Below are positions 27,523 through 35,934 of a stretch of DNA of 64,000 nt, one piece after another. Numbering within the stretch: the stretch's first letter is position 1; each line of letters opens with the position of its first letter. This stretch comes from an uncultured Lachnospiraceae bacterium. GTDB lineage: Bacteria > Bacillota > Clostridia > Lachnospirales > Lachnospiraceae. Position numbers and translations under genes: made by a program. Below the pieces are notes generated by a model. That model made no database searches. It saw nothing but the letters and a program-made list of their open reading frames with translations, and was not told where the DNA came from. The stretch lies in NCBI GenBank assembly GCA_949948735.1, contig CATLGV010000002.1, positions 153,213-217,212 on the forward strand. The letters run 5' to 3'.

Positions 27523-28421
27523 ATACGACAGTTACAATAGCAGGTGTTACATTTAAAAATCCGGTAATGACGGCTTCGGGAACCTTTGGCTCCGGTATGG
27601 AATATTCGGAATTTGTAGACTTAAACCGCCTTGGAGCGGTCGTAACCAAGGGCGTGGCGAACGTGCCGTGGGAGGGGAATCCGACGCCGCGGATACAGGA
27701 GACCTACGGCGGCATGCTCAATGCCATCGGCCTCCAAAATCCCGGCATCGACGTGTTTATCGAGCGCGATATTCCTTTCCTGCGCCAGTTTGACACGCGC
27801 ATTATCGTCAACGTCTGCGGGCGCTCGATTGCGGATTATGTCGAGGTGGTGGAGCGTCTTGGCGACCAGCCGGTTGATATGCTGGAAATCAACGTCTCCT
27901 GTCCCAATGTCAGTCACGGGGGGATCGCCTTTGGACAGAATCCGGACTGTCTTTTTGAGATTACAAAGGAAATCAAGGCCAAGGCGAAGCAGCCGATTAT
28001 AATGAAGCTGTCCCCGAATGTCACGGATATTGCAGAGATGGCGCGGGCGGCGGAGGCGGGCGGCAGCGACGCGCTCTCGCTGATCAATACGATTACCGGT
28101 ATGAAGATTGACATTCACAAAAGGACGTTTGCCCTGGCCAATAAGACCGGCGGCTTGTCCGGCCCTGCGATAAAGCCGGTTGCGGTGCGGATGGTGTACC
28201 AGGCGGCAAACGCCGTGAAGCTGCCGATCATCGGTATGGGCGGTATCTCAAACGCCGAGGATGCGATTGAATTTATGCTTGCCGGGGCGACAGGGGTTGC
28301 GGTCGGCGCGATGAACTTTGTGAATCCGTACGCCACGCAGGAGGTCGCGGCAGGGATAGAGGACTATATGCGGCAGTACCACATAGAAGCGCTTTCCGAG
28401 ATTATCGGAGGCGTCCGTTAA
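27519..28421 (+). CDS. pyrD: Dihydroorotate dehydrogenase, class 1B catalytic subunit
   Basis: FMN enzyme oxidising dihydroorotate to orotate, 300 residues. Typical features: FKNPVMTASGTFGSG near the start, NVSCPNVSHGG with the active-site Cys of class 1 enzymes, KLSPNVTDI, SLINTITGM, and the phosphate loop IIGMGGISNAEDA. Partnering with pyrK defines class 1B. ATG 27519 overlaps the pyrK stop and has GGAGGTGG upstream. A short inverted repeat (GGAAGCG and CGCTTCC, 28422-28447) follows the stop without a T run. Confidence 0.96.
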   Translation: MNTTVTIAGVTFKNPVMTASGTFGSGMEYSEFVDLNRLGAVVTKGVANVPWEGNPTPRIQETYGGMLNAIGLQNPGIDVFIERDIPFLRQFDTRIIVNVCGRSIADYVEVVERLGDQPVDMLEINVSCPNVSHGGIAFGQNPDCLFEITKEIKAKAKQPIIMKLSPNVTDIAEMARAAEAGGSDALSLINTITGMKIDIHKRTFALANKTGGLSGPAIKPVAVRMVYQAANAVKLPIIGMGGISNAEDAIEFMLAGATGVAVGAMNFVNPYATQEVAAGIEDYMRQYHIEALSEIIGGVR

Positions 28422-28526
28422 GGAAGCGTGATTTAATCGGCGCTTCCTCAGGCATAAACGAGACCTCTGAGACATACACTTTTAACAGATTACCATGTGT
28501 TCTGATAAAGTCTTGGAGGTTTTTAT

Positions 28527-30107
28527 ATGGAGTTGGTGAGGAAAAGTATTAATACCGAACGCATAAAGTCAAAGGCGCTCTTGCAGATTCCTTTGGAGGA
28601 GGACATTAACGTATCCGATGCAAAGCCGGATGTGGCGCGGATTATCTACAGCAGCGGAGACGTCAGGATTGACGAGATTAAGACCGGCATGAACAAAATC
28701 TGGGTCAAAGGACAGCTTGCCTATCAGGTCCTGTACCAGACGGAGGGGACGGGACAGGGAGAGCTTGCCGGAATGGAAGGCAGCCTGCCTTTTATGGAAG
28801 AGATTTATCTCGATAAAATCGAGGGGCAGGACCGCGTAATCTGCAGAGCGGATTTGGAGGATATGCGCATACATATGATTAATTCCAGAAAGCTCAGCAT
28901 CCAGTCGGTGATCAGCCTGGAGCCGCGCGTGGAAGAGACGGTGGCTGACGAGCTCTGCGTGGAGCTCGAGGGTGCGGCCGACGCAAGGCCGGATAACGGC
29001 GACAGGCTTGAATATCGCAAGAAATCGCTGGACTATCTTGAGACAATTGTGAAAAAGCGGGATCTGCTGCGAATCCATGAGGAGGCAAAGCTCCCTGCGG
29101 GAATGCCGGATATCGGCGCCGTGCTGTGGAAAAGCATGGACATCGGCAGCGTTGCGTTTCGGCCGATGGAGGATAAGCTGGCTGTCACGGGTGAGATGAA
29201 TGTGTTTATCATATACCGGGAGGATAACGGAGACAGAATCAACTGGTATGAGACATCCCTGCCCTTTGGTGGAAACGTGGAGTGTCAGAACAGCCGTGAC
29301 AATATGGTGGCGGATATCAGCTATGACATCGGACATGAGGAAATCAGCGTGCGCGACGATTCGGACGGCGAGCCGCGGGTTATCGGTGTTGAGACTTCGC
29401 TCGAGCTGGAGATTAAGCTCTTTGAAAAGGGGACGACGCCGATTGTGGCGGATGTGTACGGCGTCAGCTGCGATGTGCGCGCGACAGCGGAGACAAAGGA
29501 TTTCAGGAATCTGCTGGCAGAGCTGAATATTGAGGAAAAGCTTGCAAAGAACGTGCAGCTGGAGGCAACGGACCCGAAAATCCTGCAGATCTGCCACAGC
29601 AATGCAAAGGTTGAGATAGAAGATACCGTCTTTGACGAGGAAGAGCTTAAGGTGAGCGGCAATATTATATTACAGGTGTTATATACATCGAGCGAGGACA
29701 CTAAGGGCTTTTATCCGGTGAAGGATACCATTCCGTTTGAGATTATCAGGCCGGTTCCCGGACTGGCAGCGGCGGAGGTGGAGCAGTACTCCGTATGCGC
29801 GGAGACGGGCAGCCCTTCGATAACCATAAAGGACGGCGCGCAGCTTGAGGCAAGGCTGGCAGTCAGCATGCGCGTCCTCGTCTACAATACGCAGCGGGAG
29901 GATATTCTGACGGACCTGAAGATTCAGCCGATAGACGCCGCCGTGCTGGAGAAGCTTCCCGGTTTTGTGATTTATTATGTAAAGCAGGGCGATTCCCTGT
30001 GGCAAATCGGCAAGAAATACTACGTAAGCGTTGAGCGCATCAAGGAGATTAACAATCTGACCGGGGAAGATATCCGCGCGGGCGACAGGCTTTTAATCGT
30101 AAAATAG
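28527..30107 (+). CDS. SPOCS (DUF3794)-LysM spore coat protein, SipL-like
   Basis: Protein of 526 residues with repeated SPOCS/DUF3794-type modules over about residues 30-450 (a recurring motif is the VSDAKPDVARII type near residue 30 and MPDIGAVLW near 195) and one C-terminal LysM domain (YYVKQGDSLWQIGKKYYVS to the end). C. difficile SipL has the same layout and anchors SpoIVA and the coat to the forespore through its LysM. No signal peptide or membrane helix is seen, consistent with assembly from the mother-cell cytosol. A well-placed GGAGG precedes the ATG. Together with the SpoIID/SpoIIQ-like pair this supports an endospore-former. Confidence 0.85.
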   Translation: MELVRKSINTERIKSKALLQIPLEEDINVSDAKPDVARIIYSSGDVRIDEIKTGMNKIWVKGQLAYQVLYQTEGTGQGELAGMEGSLPFMEEIYLDKIEGQDRVICRADLEDMRIHMINSRKLSIQSVISLEPRVEETVADELCVELEGAADARPDNGDRLEYRKKSLDYLETIVKKRDLLRIHEEAKLPAGMPDIGAVLWKSMDIGSVAFRPMEDKLAVTGEMNVFIIYREDNGDRINWYETSLPFGGNVECQNSRDNMVADISYDIGHEEISVRDDSDGEPRVIGVETSLELEIKLFEKGTTPIVADVYGVSCDVRATAETKDFRNLLAELNIEEKLAKNVQLEATDPKILQICHSNAKVEIEDTVFDEEELKVSGNIILQVLYTSSEDTKGFYPVKDTIPFEIIRPVPGLAAAEVEQYSVCAETGSPSITIKDGAQLEARLAVSMRVLVYNTQREDILTDLKIQPIDAAVLEKLPGFVIYYVKQGDSLWQIGKKYYVSVERIKEINNLTGEDIRAGDRLLIVK

Positions 30108-30235
30108 AAAAATTTTTCTAAGATTTTCCTAAAGCTTTCCGTGGAAGCTGCCGATATAAATAAAAAGAATAGCATTACTGTGCGTATTCTGCGAAACCAC
30201 GGATGGGATAATTTTAGAAAGGAAGGGATACCAAT

Positions 30236-30919
30236 ATGAGTTTAGACGCGATTACAGGAACCAATGTCAATGATGTGCTTACGACGAATACCGCTGCATC
30301 CGGCAGTACGGCCAATGTTGACAGCACTGTTTCCGCAGGCCAGACAACGGGAACGACTACAAATAAGGATACGGTTGTCGAGACACCCAAGCAGGACGAC
30401 ACAGCGGCGGTATATGACAAGAGAAAGCTCTCTGAGGAGGACAGAAAGACCATTGTTGCGCAGTTAAAGGCAGATCAGGAGAAGCGCGAGGCGCAGCTGG
30501 CTGATTTGGTAAGCAGCATGATGTCAAAGCAGACCAATACGTTTGGTCAGGCGAATAATATCTGGCGCTTCCTGGCAAAGGGTGATTTTACGGTTGACGC
30601 TGAGACGAAGAAGAAGGCGCAGGAGGCTATCTCAGAGGACGGCTACTGGGGCGTAAAGCAGACCTCCGACCGTATTGTCCAGTTTGCTACGGCGCTTGCG
30701 GGGGATGACCCCAAGCAGCTTGAGAAGATGCGCGACGCATTCCTCAAGGGCTATAAGCAGGCGGAGAAGACATGGGGCGGCGAGCTGCCGGATATCTCAA
30801 AGAAGACCTACGACGCAGTGCTTGAGAAGCTTGATAAGCTGATGGAGCCGAAGACGGAGGAGCCATCCAAGAACGTTACGACAACAGAAGACGGAACCGT
30901 TGTTGCAAAGGACAACTAA
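30236..30919 (+). CDS. Uncharacterised protein with a DUF5610-like helical domain
   Basis: Soluble protein of 227 residues: a Thr/Asn/Ser-rich N-terminal 60 residues, a charged coiled-coil-like stretch (SEEDRKTIVAQLKADQEKRE), and a helical domain with EDGYWGVKQTSDRIVQFATA, KQLEKMRDAFLKGYKQAE and WGGELPDISKKTYDAV. That last block resembles DUF5610 as I remember it; the function of that family is unknown. No signal peptide. It has its own terminator, and codon use is biased to preferred codons, suggesting good expression. The low-complexity start recalls flagellar or surface-associated proteins, but no other flagellar genes are in the window. Confidence 0.7.
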   Translation: MSLDAITGTNVNDVLTTNTAASGSTANVDSTVSAGQTTGTTTNKDTVVETPKQDDTAAVYDKRKLSEEDRKTIVAQLKADQEKREAQLADLVSSMMSKQTNTFGQANNIWRFLAKGDFTVDAETKKKAQEAISEDGYWGVKQTSDRIVQFATALAGDDPKQLEKMRDAFLKGYKQAEKTWGGELPDISKKTYDAVLEKLDKLMEPKTEEPSKNVTTTEDGTVVAKDN

Positions 30920-30927
30920 AGCTACAG

Positions 30928-30956
30928 GGGATGTGCAGGAGCACATCCCTTTTTTA
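30928..30956 (+). terminator. Terminator after the DUF5610-like gene
   Basis: GGGATGTGC and GCACATCCC form a perfect 9-bp stem with a four-base loop followed by six Ts. Confidence 0.92.
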
Positions 30957-31077
30957 TGTATGCGGGCACCCGTCAGCGCGAGTAGGGAAAGCTCGCTCTT
31001 CCCTGCCCGATTGCCGTAAGAAATAGCGGAAGCGGAATATTCCGCGCGCTTTATGGCAAAATTGAAAGTGGGAAATG

Positions 31078-31107
31078 TTGACGAAGGCCGTATTTATGTT
31101 ATATAAT
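31078..31107 (+). promoter_or_regulatory. Sigma-A promoter for the ispE operon
   Basis: TTGACG (31078-31083) and TATAAT (31102-31107) with an 18-base spacer, about 70 bases upstream of ispE. Confidence 0.75.
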
Positions 31108-31175
31108 AGTTAAAATTGTACTGAAAAAAATACAATCATGCATCGCACAGGACGCAGGAAACAAAGGGAATGCGG

Positions 31176-32081
31176 ATGGAAAGATTAGAATGGAAAGCAA
31201 GGGCAAAGATAAATTTGGGGCTTGACGTGTGCAGAAGGCTGGAGAACGGCTACCATGAAGTAAAAATGGTCATGCAGTCGGTGGATATTTACGACGAGCT
31301 GGAATTTAAGCAGCGCAGGGATCCGGATATTATTCTGTCGGTGGACAGCAGATACGGGCTTGGCGAGCTGAGCAGTAATCTGATATTCCGCGCGGCGAAG
31401 CTGATGAAGGAATATTACGGAATCAGGGGCGGCATTGAGATTCACTTAAAGAAGAACATTCCGGTTGCGGCGGGGATGGCCGGCGGGAGTACGGATGCGG
31501 CGGCAACCATGCTTGCGATGAACCGGATGTTTGGGCTGAATCAGCCCAGGGAGAAGCTGATGGAGCTTGCCCTGCGGCTGGGAGCGGATATTCCCTTCTG
31601 CATTCTCGGGGGGACGGCGCTTGCCGAGGGCATCGGGGAGAAGCTCAGACCGCTCCCGCCGCCGCCGCAGGTATCCCTGCTGGTGGCAAAACCGCCGATT
31701 ATGGTCTCCACAAAGTGGGTTTATGAGACGCTCCGCGTTGACAGGCTGATGCATCATCCCGATATTGACGGGATGGTTGCGGCGCTGGAGGCCGGGAGCC
31801 TGCCGGACATTACGCGGCGCATGGAGAATGTGATGGAGAATGTCACGCAGACCAAGTATCCGATTATCGCGGATATTAAGGAGGCAATGCTGGAGAAGGG
31901 CGCTCTGAGCGCGCTTATGAGCGGGAGCGGGCCGAGCGTCTTCGGGGTATTTGAGCGGGAGGCGCAGGCGCAGGAGGCTTATGACGATCTGAAGAAAAGC
32001 TGGAATGCCAAAAAGAACGCTCCGGAGATGTTTGTCACAGGCTTTTATAACGCGGAGGCGGGCGAGGATGAAACAGCGTAA
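31176..32081 (+). CDS. ispE: 4-diphosphocytidyl-2-C-methyl-D-erythritol kinase
   Basis: GHMP kinase of the MEP isoprenoid pathway, 301 residues. N-terminal KARAKINLGLDVCRRLENGYHEV, ATP loop IPVAAGMAGGSTDAAATM, and C-terminal SALMSGSGPSVFG are diagnostic. ATG 31176 is six bases after AGGGA and matches the usual N-terminus; ATG 31170 sits too close to the site. GntR follows after 35 bases in the same direction. Confidence 0.96.
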   Translation: MERLEWKARAKINLGLDVCRRLENGYHEVKMVMQSVDIYDELEFKQRRDPDIILSVDSRYGLGELSSNLIFRAAKLMKEYYGIRGGIEIHLKKNIPVAAGMAGGSTDAAATMLAMNRMFGLNQPREKLMELALRLGADIPFCILGGTALAEGIGEKLRPLPPPPQVSLLVAKPPIMVSTKWVYETLRVDRLMHHPDIDGMVAALEAGSLPDITRRMENVMENVTQTKYPIIADIKEAMLEKGALSALMSGSGPSVFGVFEREAQAQEAYDDLKKSWNAKKNAPEMFVTGFYNAEAGEDETA

Positions 32082-32116
32082 AACGGCTTTATAAAACGTA
32101 TAAGGCGGGAGAGCAT

Positions 32117-32806
32117 ATGAGTATAACCATGATGAACGATGAGGAATATTTACCGCTTAGGGACGTGGTGTTTAACACATTACGTCAGGAAATTCTTACG
32201 GGAAAGATGAAGCCGGGAGAGCGTCTGATGGAAATCCATCTGGCGAATAAGCTCGGCGTGAGCCGCACGCCCATACGTGAGGCGATTCGCAAGCTGGAGC
32301 TGGAGGGGCTTGTCATAATGATACCCCGGCGCGGCGCGGAGGTAGCGCAGATAACATGGAAAAACCTCAAGGATGTACTGGAGGTAAGACGTGCGCTGGA
32401 CGTGCTGGCGATAGAGCTTGCGTGTGAACGGATGCCGCAGGAGAGTATCGGAAGCCTGTACAGGGCCTGCGAGACCTTTGAAGCCGCGACAAAGACGCAG
32501 GATACGCGCAAAATTGCGGAGGCGGATGTCGCGTTCCATGATATTATCGTGGTTTCCACCGGCAATAACCGCCTGATGCAGCTTGTCAATAATCTGGCGG
32601 AGCAGATGTACCGTTACCGTTTTGAATACCTGAAGGACGACAGCCAGCACCGGATGCTTGTCCGGGAGCACCAGGAGATGTACCAGAGTATTTTAAACGG
32701 GGATAAGATTGCCGCCGCCAATGTGGTCAAAAAGCATATCGACAACCAGGAGGAGGCCATTATCCGCCAGCTTCGACTCGAAAAAGAAGAAAAGAAGCAT
32801 AATTAA
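32117..32806 (+). CDS. GntR-family (FadR/FCD type) transcriptional regulator
   Basis: DNA-binding regulator of 229 residues. The winged helix at about 12-75 includes LRQEILTGKMKPGERLMEIHLANKLGVSRTPIREAIRKLE, and an all-helical FCD ligand-binding domain follows (VRRALDVLAIELACE, then the metal-site region DVAFHDIIVVSTGN with its Asp and His). FCD proteins sense small organic acids, often through a metal. No operator or target gene is obvious. It probably shares the ispE transcript. Confidence 0.92.
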   Translation: MSITMMNDEEYLPLRDVVFNTLRQEILTGKMKPGERLMEIHLANKLGVSRTPIREAIRKLELEGLVIMIPRRGAEVAQITWKNLKDVLEVRRALDVLAIELACERMPQESIGSLYRACETFEAATKTQDTRKIAEADVAFHDIIVVSTGNNRLMQLVNNLAEQMYRYRFEYLKDDSQHRMLVREHQEMYQSILNGDKIAAANVVKKHIDNQEEAIIRQLRLEKEEKKHN

Positions 32807-32859
32807 ATAAAAATATGCCCATACTCTTTTTAGAATATAAGAGAGGAGTATGGAAACAT

Positions 32860-33102
32860 ATGAAATATAGCAGCATGAGAAAATGGATGGCCGCATTCGG
32901 CGTTATTCTGTGGGTCGGCGCGCTGAGTCCCGAAATATTGATGAAGACAGGCGACGGATGCATTTTTGATGAGAACGGGGAAGCGCTGACGCAGGAAGAG
33001 GCAGCGGATTTTATGGAGTCCTATTTTTTCGGAAAAGGCAGTGCTGACGCCGGGGATGTGAAATACAAGATCGCGATAACCGAGCTTTTTAAGCACTGGT
33101 AA
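32860..33102 (+). CDS. Small membrane or exported protein of unknown function
   Basis: Eighty residues. The N-terminus has a basic stretch then a hydrophobic helix (about 8-26, WMAAFGVILWVGALSP) without a lipobox, so it is either a signal peptide or a single anchor. The rest is short, acidic and then basic. GAGAGGAG lies 11 bases upstream of the chosen ATG; an in-frame ATG at 32815 has no such site. It is 11 bases before the DUF1934 gene. I do not recognise a family. Confidence 0.55.
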   Translation: MKYSSMRKWMAAFGVILWVGALSPEILMKTGDGCIFDENGEALTQEEAADFMESYFFGKGSADAGDVKYKIAITELFKHW

Positions 33103-33113
33103 GGGGGAGCACG

Positions 33114-33578
33114 ATGACAAAGGATGTACTGGTTTCTATACGGGGGCTGCAGTTTGCGGACGCGGAGATGAAGAATGCCGCCTCCGATGAGGAGCTTGAC
33201 AAGATTGAGACGATTTGCCCCGGAGAATATTACTTCAGGAATGACGCGCATTTTGTGCTGTATGAGGAGCTGGTGGAGGGCTTTTCCGAGCCGATTAAGA
33301 GTATGATAAAGCTTCGGGGGAAGGAGTTTACGCTTTCCAAGAAGGGCCCGCTGAACGTACAGATGGCTTTTTCGGAGGGCAAAAAGACAATGACCGATTA
33401 CTGCACGCCCTTTGGCAATATTCTGATAGCGATGGACACGCATTCCATTGATGTCAGAGAGACGGAGGAGGAGCTTGGCATACATATCAGCTATGGTCTG
33501 GAGGCAAATTACCAGTTCATCGCAGACTGCGATATACATATCCGGCTTTCCTGCGTAACGCCGCAGGCGCCGTCGTAG
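33114..33578 (+). CDS. DUF1934 (YwiB-like) beta-barrel protein
   Basis: Soluble protein of 154 residues. KDVLVSIRGLQFADAE at the start, a central MIKLRGKEFTLSKKGPLNVQMAF, and LGIHISYGLEANYQF match DUF1934, whose B. subtilis member YwiB has a lipocalin-like barrel and no firm function. AAGGGGGAG lies before the ATG. The gene ends 199 bases before the XRE regulator; that gap holds only a weak hairpin (33611-33637) and a CAATTG-type repeat. Confidence 0.8.
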   Translation: MTKDVLVSIRGLQFADAEMKNAASDEELDKIETICPGEYYFRNDAHFVLYEELVEGFSEPIKSMIKLRGKEFTLSKKGPLNVQMAFSEGKKTMTDYCTPFGNILIAMDTHSIDVRETEEELGIHISYGLEANYQFIADCDIHIRLSCVTPQAPS

Positions 33579-33732
33579 CGTATAGACTGCTGTTTTCACG
33601 ATTTCTCTGAGGGAGCGCTTTTAAGAGCGGCTTCCCGGGAGAAGGGGACGTGATGAACAGCAGTTAATTTTGGGGGAAAATATCTGACGTCTGTTCAGTT
33701 GTGAGCGGCTTTACCGCGTGTTAAGCTTAAGG

Positions 33733-33752
33733 TGTCCTTATCAATTGAGGAC
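33733..33752 (+). repeat. CAATTG-centred dispersed repeat, single copy
   Basis: TCAATTGAGGA at 33741-33751, flanked so that GTCCT and AGGAC can pair across it. The same core occurs at 37390-37401 and twice at 54259-54303. Confidence 0.5.
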
Positions 33753-33777
33753 TCAGAAGAGCAGAAGGGGGTATTTT

Positions 33778-34830
33778 ATGCAGATAGGACAGGTGATACG
33801 CAGGTACAGGAAGGAAAAAGCGCTTACACAGGAGGAAATGGCAAACCGTCTGGGCGTGACGGCCCCGGCGGTAAATAAATGGGAAAACGGGGCTTCCATG
33901 CCCGATATTATGCTGTTAGCGCCGATTGCGAGACTGCTGGGGATTTCTCTGGATACGTTGCTTTGCTTCCACGAACGGCCTGCAGACGATGAGATCAAGG
34001 CGACGCTTTGCGAGCTTGAATCGGTGCTGACAGAGCGCTCTTATGAAGAGGCGTGGATATATGCCGAAAAAAAGGCGGCGCAGTATCCGGACTGTGCGGA
34101 GCTGATGCTCGGAATGGCGCTGACGCTCAACGGATGGCAGATAATGAAGCGAATCGCCCGGGAAGAGCGGTATGATGCGCTTCTTGCCGGGTGGTATGAG
34201 CGGGCGCTTCAGGGCGGCGGCGAGGCGCTTCGCCAGAAAGCGGCCGATGCGCTGTTTGGCTTTTATTGTGTGAGGGAGCAGTATGGGCAGGCCGAAGAAT
34301 ATTTGGCATATTTTTCGGAGCAAAATCCGGATAAAAAGCTTAAGCAGGCGATTATTTACAGTGAAACGAACCGCCGGACCGAGGCCTACAGAGCTTATGA
34401 AGAGCTGCTGTATGCCCAATATCAAACGACCAGTGCACTTTTGCATCATATATCCAGACTGGCGGCGCAGGACGGGAATCTGGAGAAGGTGCAGGCGCTG
34501 GGCCAAAAGCAGCGCGGGCTGGCGCAAATCTTTGAGATGGGGGAATACTACGAGGCCATATGGATGCTTGAGGCCGCGGTGGAGCAGAAGGATGCGGAGG
34601 CCGCGATCGAATTTGCGGGAAAGGCGCTCGCCGGCATTGAAAAAGCAGGTGACGCAGCCAAATCTGCCCTTTATGAGCACATGGCGTTTCAGGGAATACG
34701 GGAAGTATTTCTGGCACAATTAAAGAATAATCTGCGGGACAACCTTCGCGATGAGGAAAGCTTCGGCTTTGTAAAGGGGGATAAGCGGTGGATGGAGCTG
34801 ATGCGGTCCGCGTTTGACGGAAATGAGTAA
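33778..34830 (+). CDS. XRE-family regulator with a TPR-like C-terminal region
   Basis: Regulator of 350 residues. The N-terminal Cro/C1 helix-turn-helix (residues about 5-60) is IGQVIRRYRKEKALTQEEMANRLGV then APAVNKWENGASMPDI. The remainder is helical and repetitive, like tetratricopeptide-type ligand or peptide-binding modules (YEEAWIYAEKKAAQYP, YGQAEEYLAYFSEQNP). Such XRE-TPR proteins often respond to peptides or cell-state signals. I chose ATG 33778, which follows AAGGGGG; an in-frame TTG-type start 60 bases earlier lacks a site. A CAATTG palindrome 30 bases upstream may be its operator (inference). Confidence 0.88.
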   Translation: MQIGQVIRRYRKEKALTQEEMANRLGVTAPAVNKWENGASMPDIMLLAPIARLLGISLDTLLCFHERPADDEIKATLCELESVLTERSYEEAWIYAEKKAAQYPDCAELMLGMALTLNGWQIMKRIAREERYDALLAGWYERALQGGGEALRQKAADALFGFYCVREQYGQAEEYLAYFSEQNPDKKLKQAIIYSETNRRTEAYRAYEELLYAQYQTTSALLHHISRLAAQDGNLEKVQALGQKQRGLAQIFEMGEYYEAIWMLEAAVEQKDAEAAIEFAGKALAGIEKAGDAAKSALYEHMAFQGIREVFLAQLKNNLRDNLRDEESFGFVKGDKRWMELMRSAFDGNE

Positions 34831-34845
34831 AGATGACGGCATAAA

Positions 34846-34873
34846 CCGGGGGCAGCGTATATGCTGCCCCCGG
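34846..34873. terminator. Bidirectional terminator between the XRE and relQ genes
   Basis: CCGGGGGCAGC and GCTGCCCCCGG form a perfect 11-bp stem with a six-base loop between two convergent genes. T runs on both sides are short. Confidence 0.7.
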
Positions 34874-34882
34874 TCAGGTTTG

Positions 34883-35596
34883 TCACTGTGTGGGCTCTTG
34901 CGGATTATCAAGCCTGGCCTCGGCAAGGAGATGCTGCATGCGCCGCTCCATCTCCGAGATCTCCGAGGAATATTTCTTGAAGGCCTCGGTAGTCTCCTCC
35001 GGCGTGTCGGTTTTGTAACAGATTCGATGCTCCATGCTTGCCCAGAAATCCATGGAAAGCGTCCGGAACTGTATCTCAACAGGGTAATACTGCATGCCTT
35101 CGATACGGTAAACGGGTACGCCGATAACCATGTGATAGCTCATATAGCCGCTGGACTTCGGATAGTGTATGTAGTCGCTTTCCTTTAAAATCAGTAAATC
35201 AGTCTGTGTCTTTACCAGAGACAAAATGCTGAATATGTCCTCGATAAAGTAGCAGATTACGCGGATGCCTGCGATATCCGTCAGATTATCCCTTGCCGCA
35301 TACGCGGTGATGGGGAGCTTCCGAAAGGACAGCTTTTTTTCGATGCTCTTTCTGCTCTTGATACGTGCCTGGATGTTATGTATGGGATAATCGCGGTATT
35401 TTTTCCTGTAATCTTCATTGAGACCGTTCATCCGCGTCTCAACCCGGGTAAGGGCTTCTCGGTAGGGATCGACCAGCTGGTCGTATTCCTCTTGGGGAAT
35501 CCGTTCTGTTTTGATTGGCGGGACAATGGCCAGCGGTTTATCCTGAAGTATTTCTTTGAATATATCGTTTTGAATGTCGTTTACTTTTGCAATCAA
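34883..35596 (-). CDS. relQ: Small alarmone synthetase (GTP pyrophosphokinase, RelQ/YjbM type)
   Basis: Synthesises (p)ppGpp without a hydrolase domain, 237 residues from the chosen start. Motifs of the synthetase domain: KKLSFRKLPITAYAARDNLTDIAGIRVICYF is the domain entrance, HYPKSSGYMSYHMVI binds the acceptor nucleotide, and PVEIQFRTLSMDFWASMEHR contains the catalytic Glu region. The start is probably TTG at 35596, because AAGGAGG at 35605-35611 lies eight bases upstream on the minus strand, whereas the in-frame ATG at 35638 has no ribosome-binding site and would place that site inside the coding region. A TTG start would keep expression low. Confidence 0.88.
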   Translation of the reverse strand: MIAKVNDIQNDIFKEILQDKPLAIVPPIKTERIPQEEYDQLVDPYREALTRVETRMNGLNEDYRKKYRDYPIHNIQARIKSRKSIEKKLSFRKLPITAYAARDNLTDIAGIRVICYFIEDIFSILSLVKTQTDLLILKESDYIHYPKSSGYMSYHMVIGVPVYRIEGMQYYPVEIQFRTLSMDFWASMEHRICYKTDTPEETTEAFKKYSSEISEMERRMQHLLAEARLDNPQEPTQ

Positions 35597-35649
35597 GTAC
35601 AATACCTCCTTAGCAATTACGTGAAGTGAATCTGTCATCCGTCAGGGGA

Positions 35650-35679
35650 TTGACAGTCCGCGCAGCGGTACCCTTATAT
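35650..35679 (+). promoter_or_regulatory. Candidate promoter in the relQ/GH5 intergenic region
   Basis: A consensus TTGACA at 35650-35655 with TTATAT at 35674-35679 (spacing 18), oriented toward the GH5 gene about 250 bases away. It lies upstream of the chosen relQ start, in the 338-base gap. Confidence 0.35.
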
Positions 35680-35803
35680 GAATAGATAATGCTGGATGTG
35701 CGGATATGTAACTGCTATATCTTAACTATAATCCAAACAGGGAATGAAATCAATGAAAAATGTATAAAATTCACAAAAAAAGAAAAAAAGATGAAAAGAT
35801 TTT

Positions 35804-35835
35804 GTGAATTATTATTTGGACGTTCAAATATTCAC
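35804..35835. promoter_or_regulatory. Inverted repeat upstream of the GH5 lipoprotein gene
   Basis: GTGAAT...ATTTG and CAAAT-ATTCAC face each other around a GACGTT centre, within a very AT-rich 338-base gap. It has the size and shape of an operator for a dimeric regulator and lies about 100 bases before the gene. No regulator is assigned. Confidence 0.4.
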
Positions 35836-35934
35836 TAAAAATGAGGGTTGGAAAATGAAAAGTGCTGTGATAAAATAGTTCATTGAAAGCAAATAGACGA
35901 AAATACATGCTGTGAAAGGAGTATGGTTATAAAT

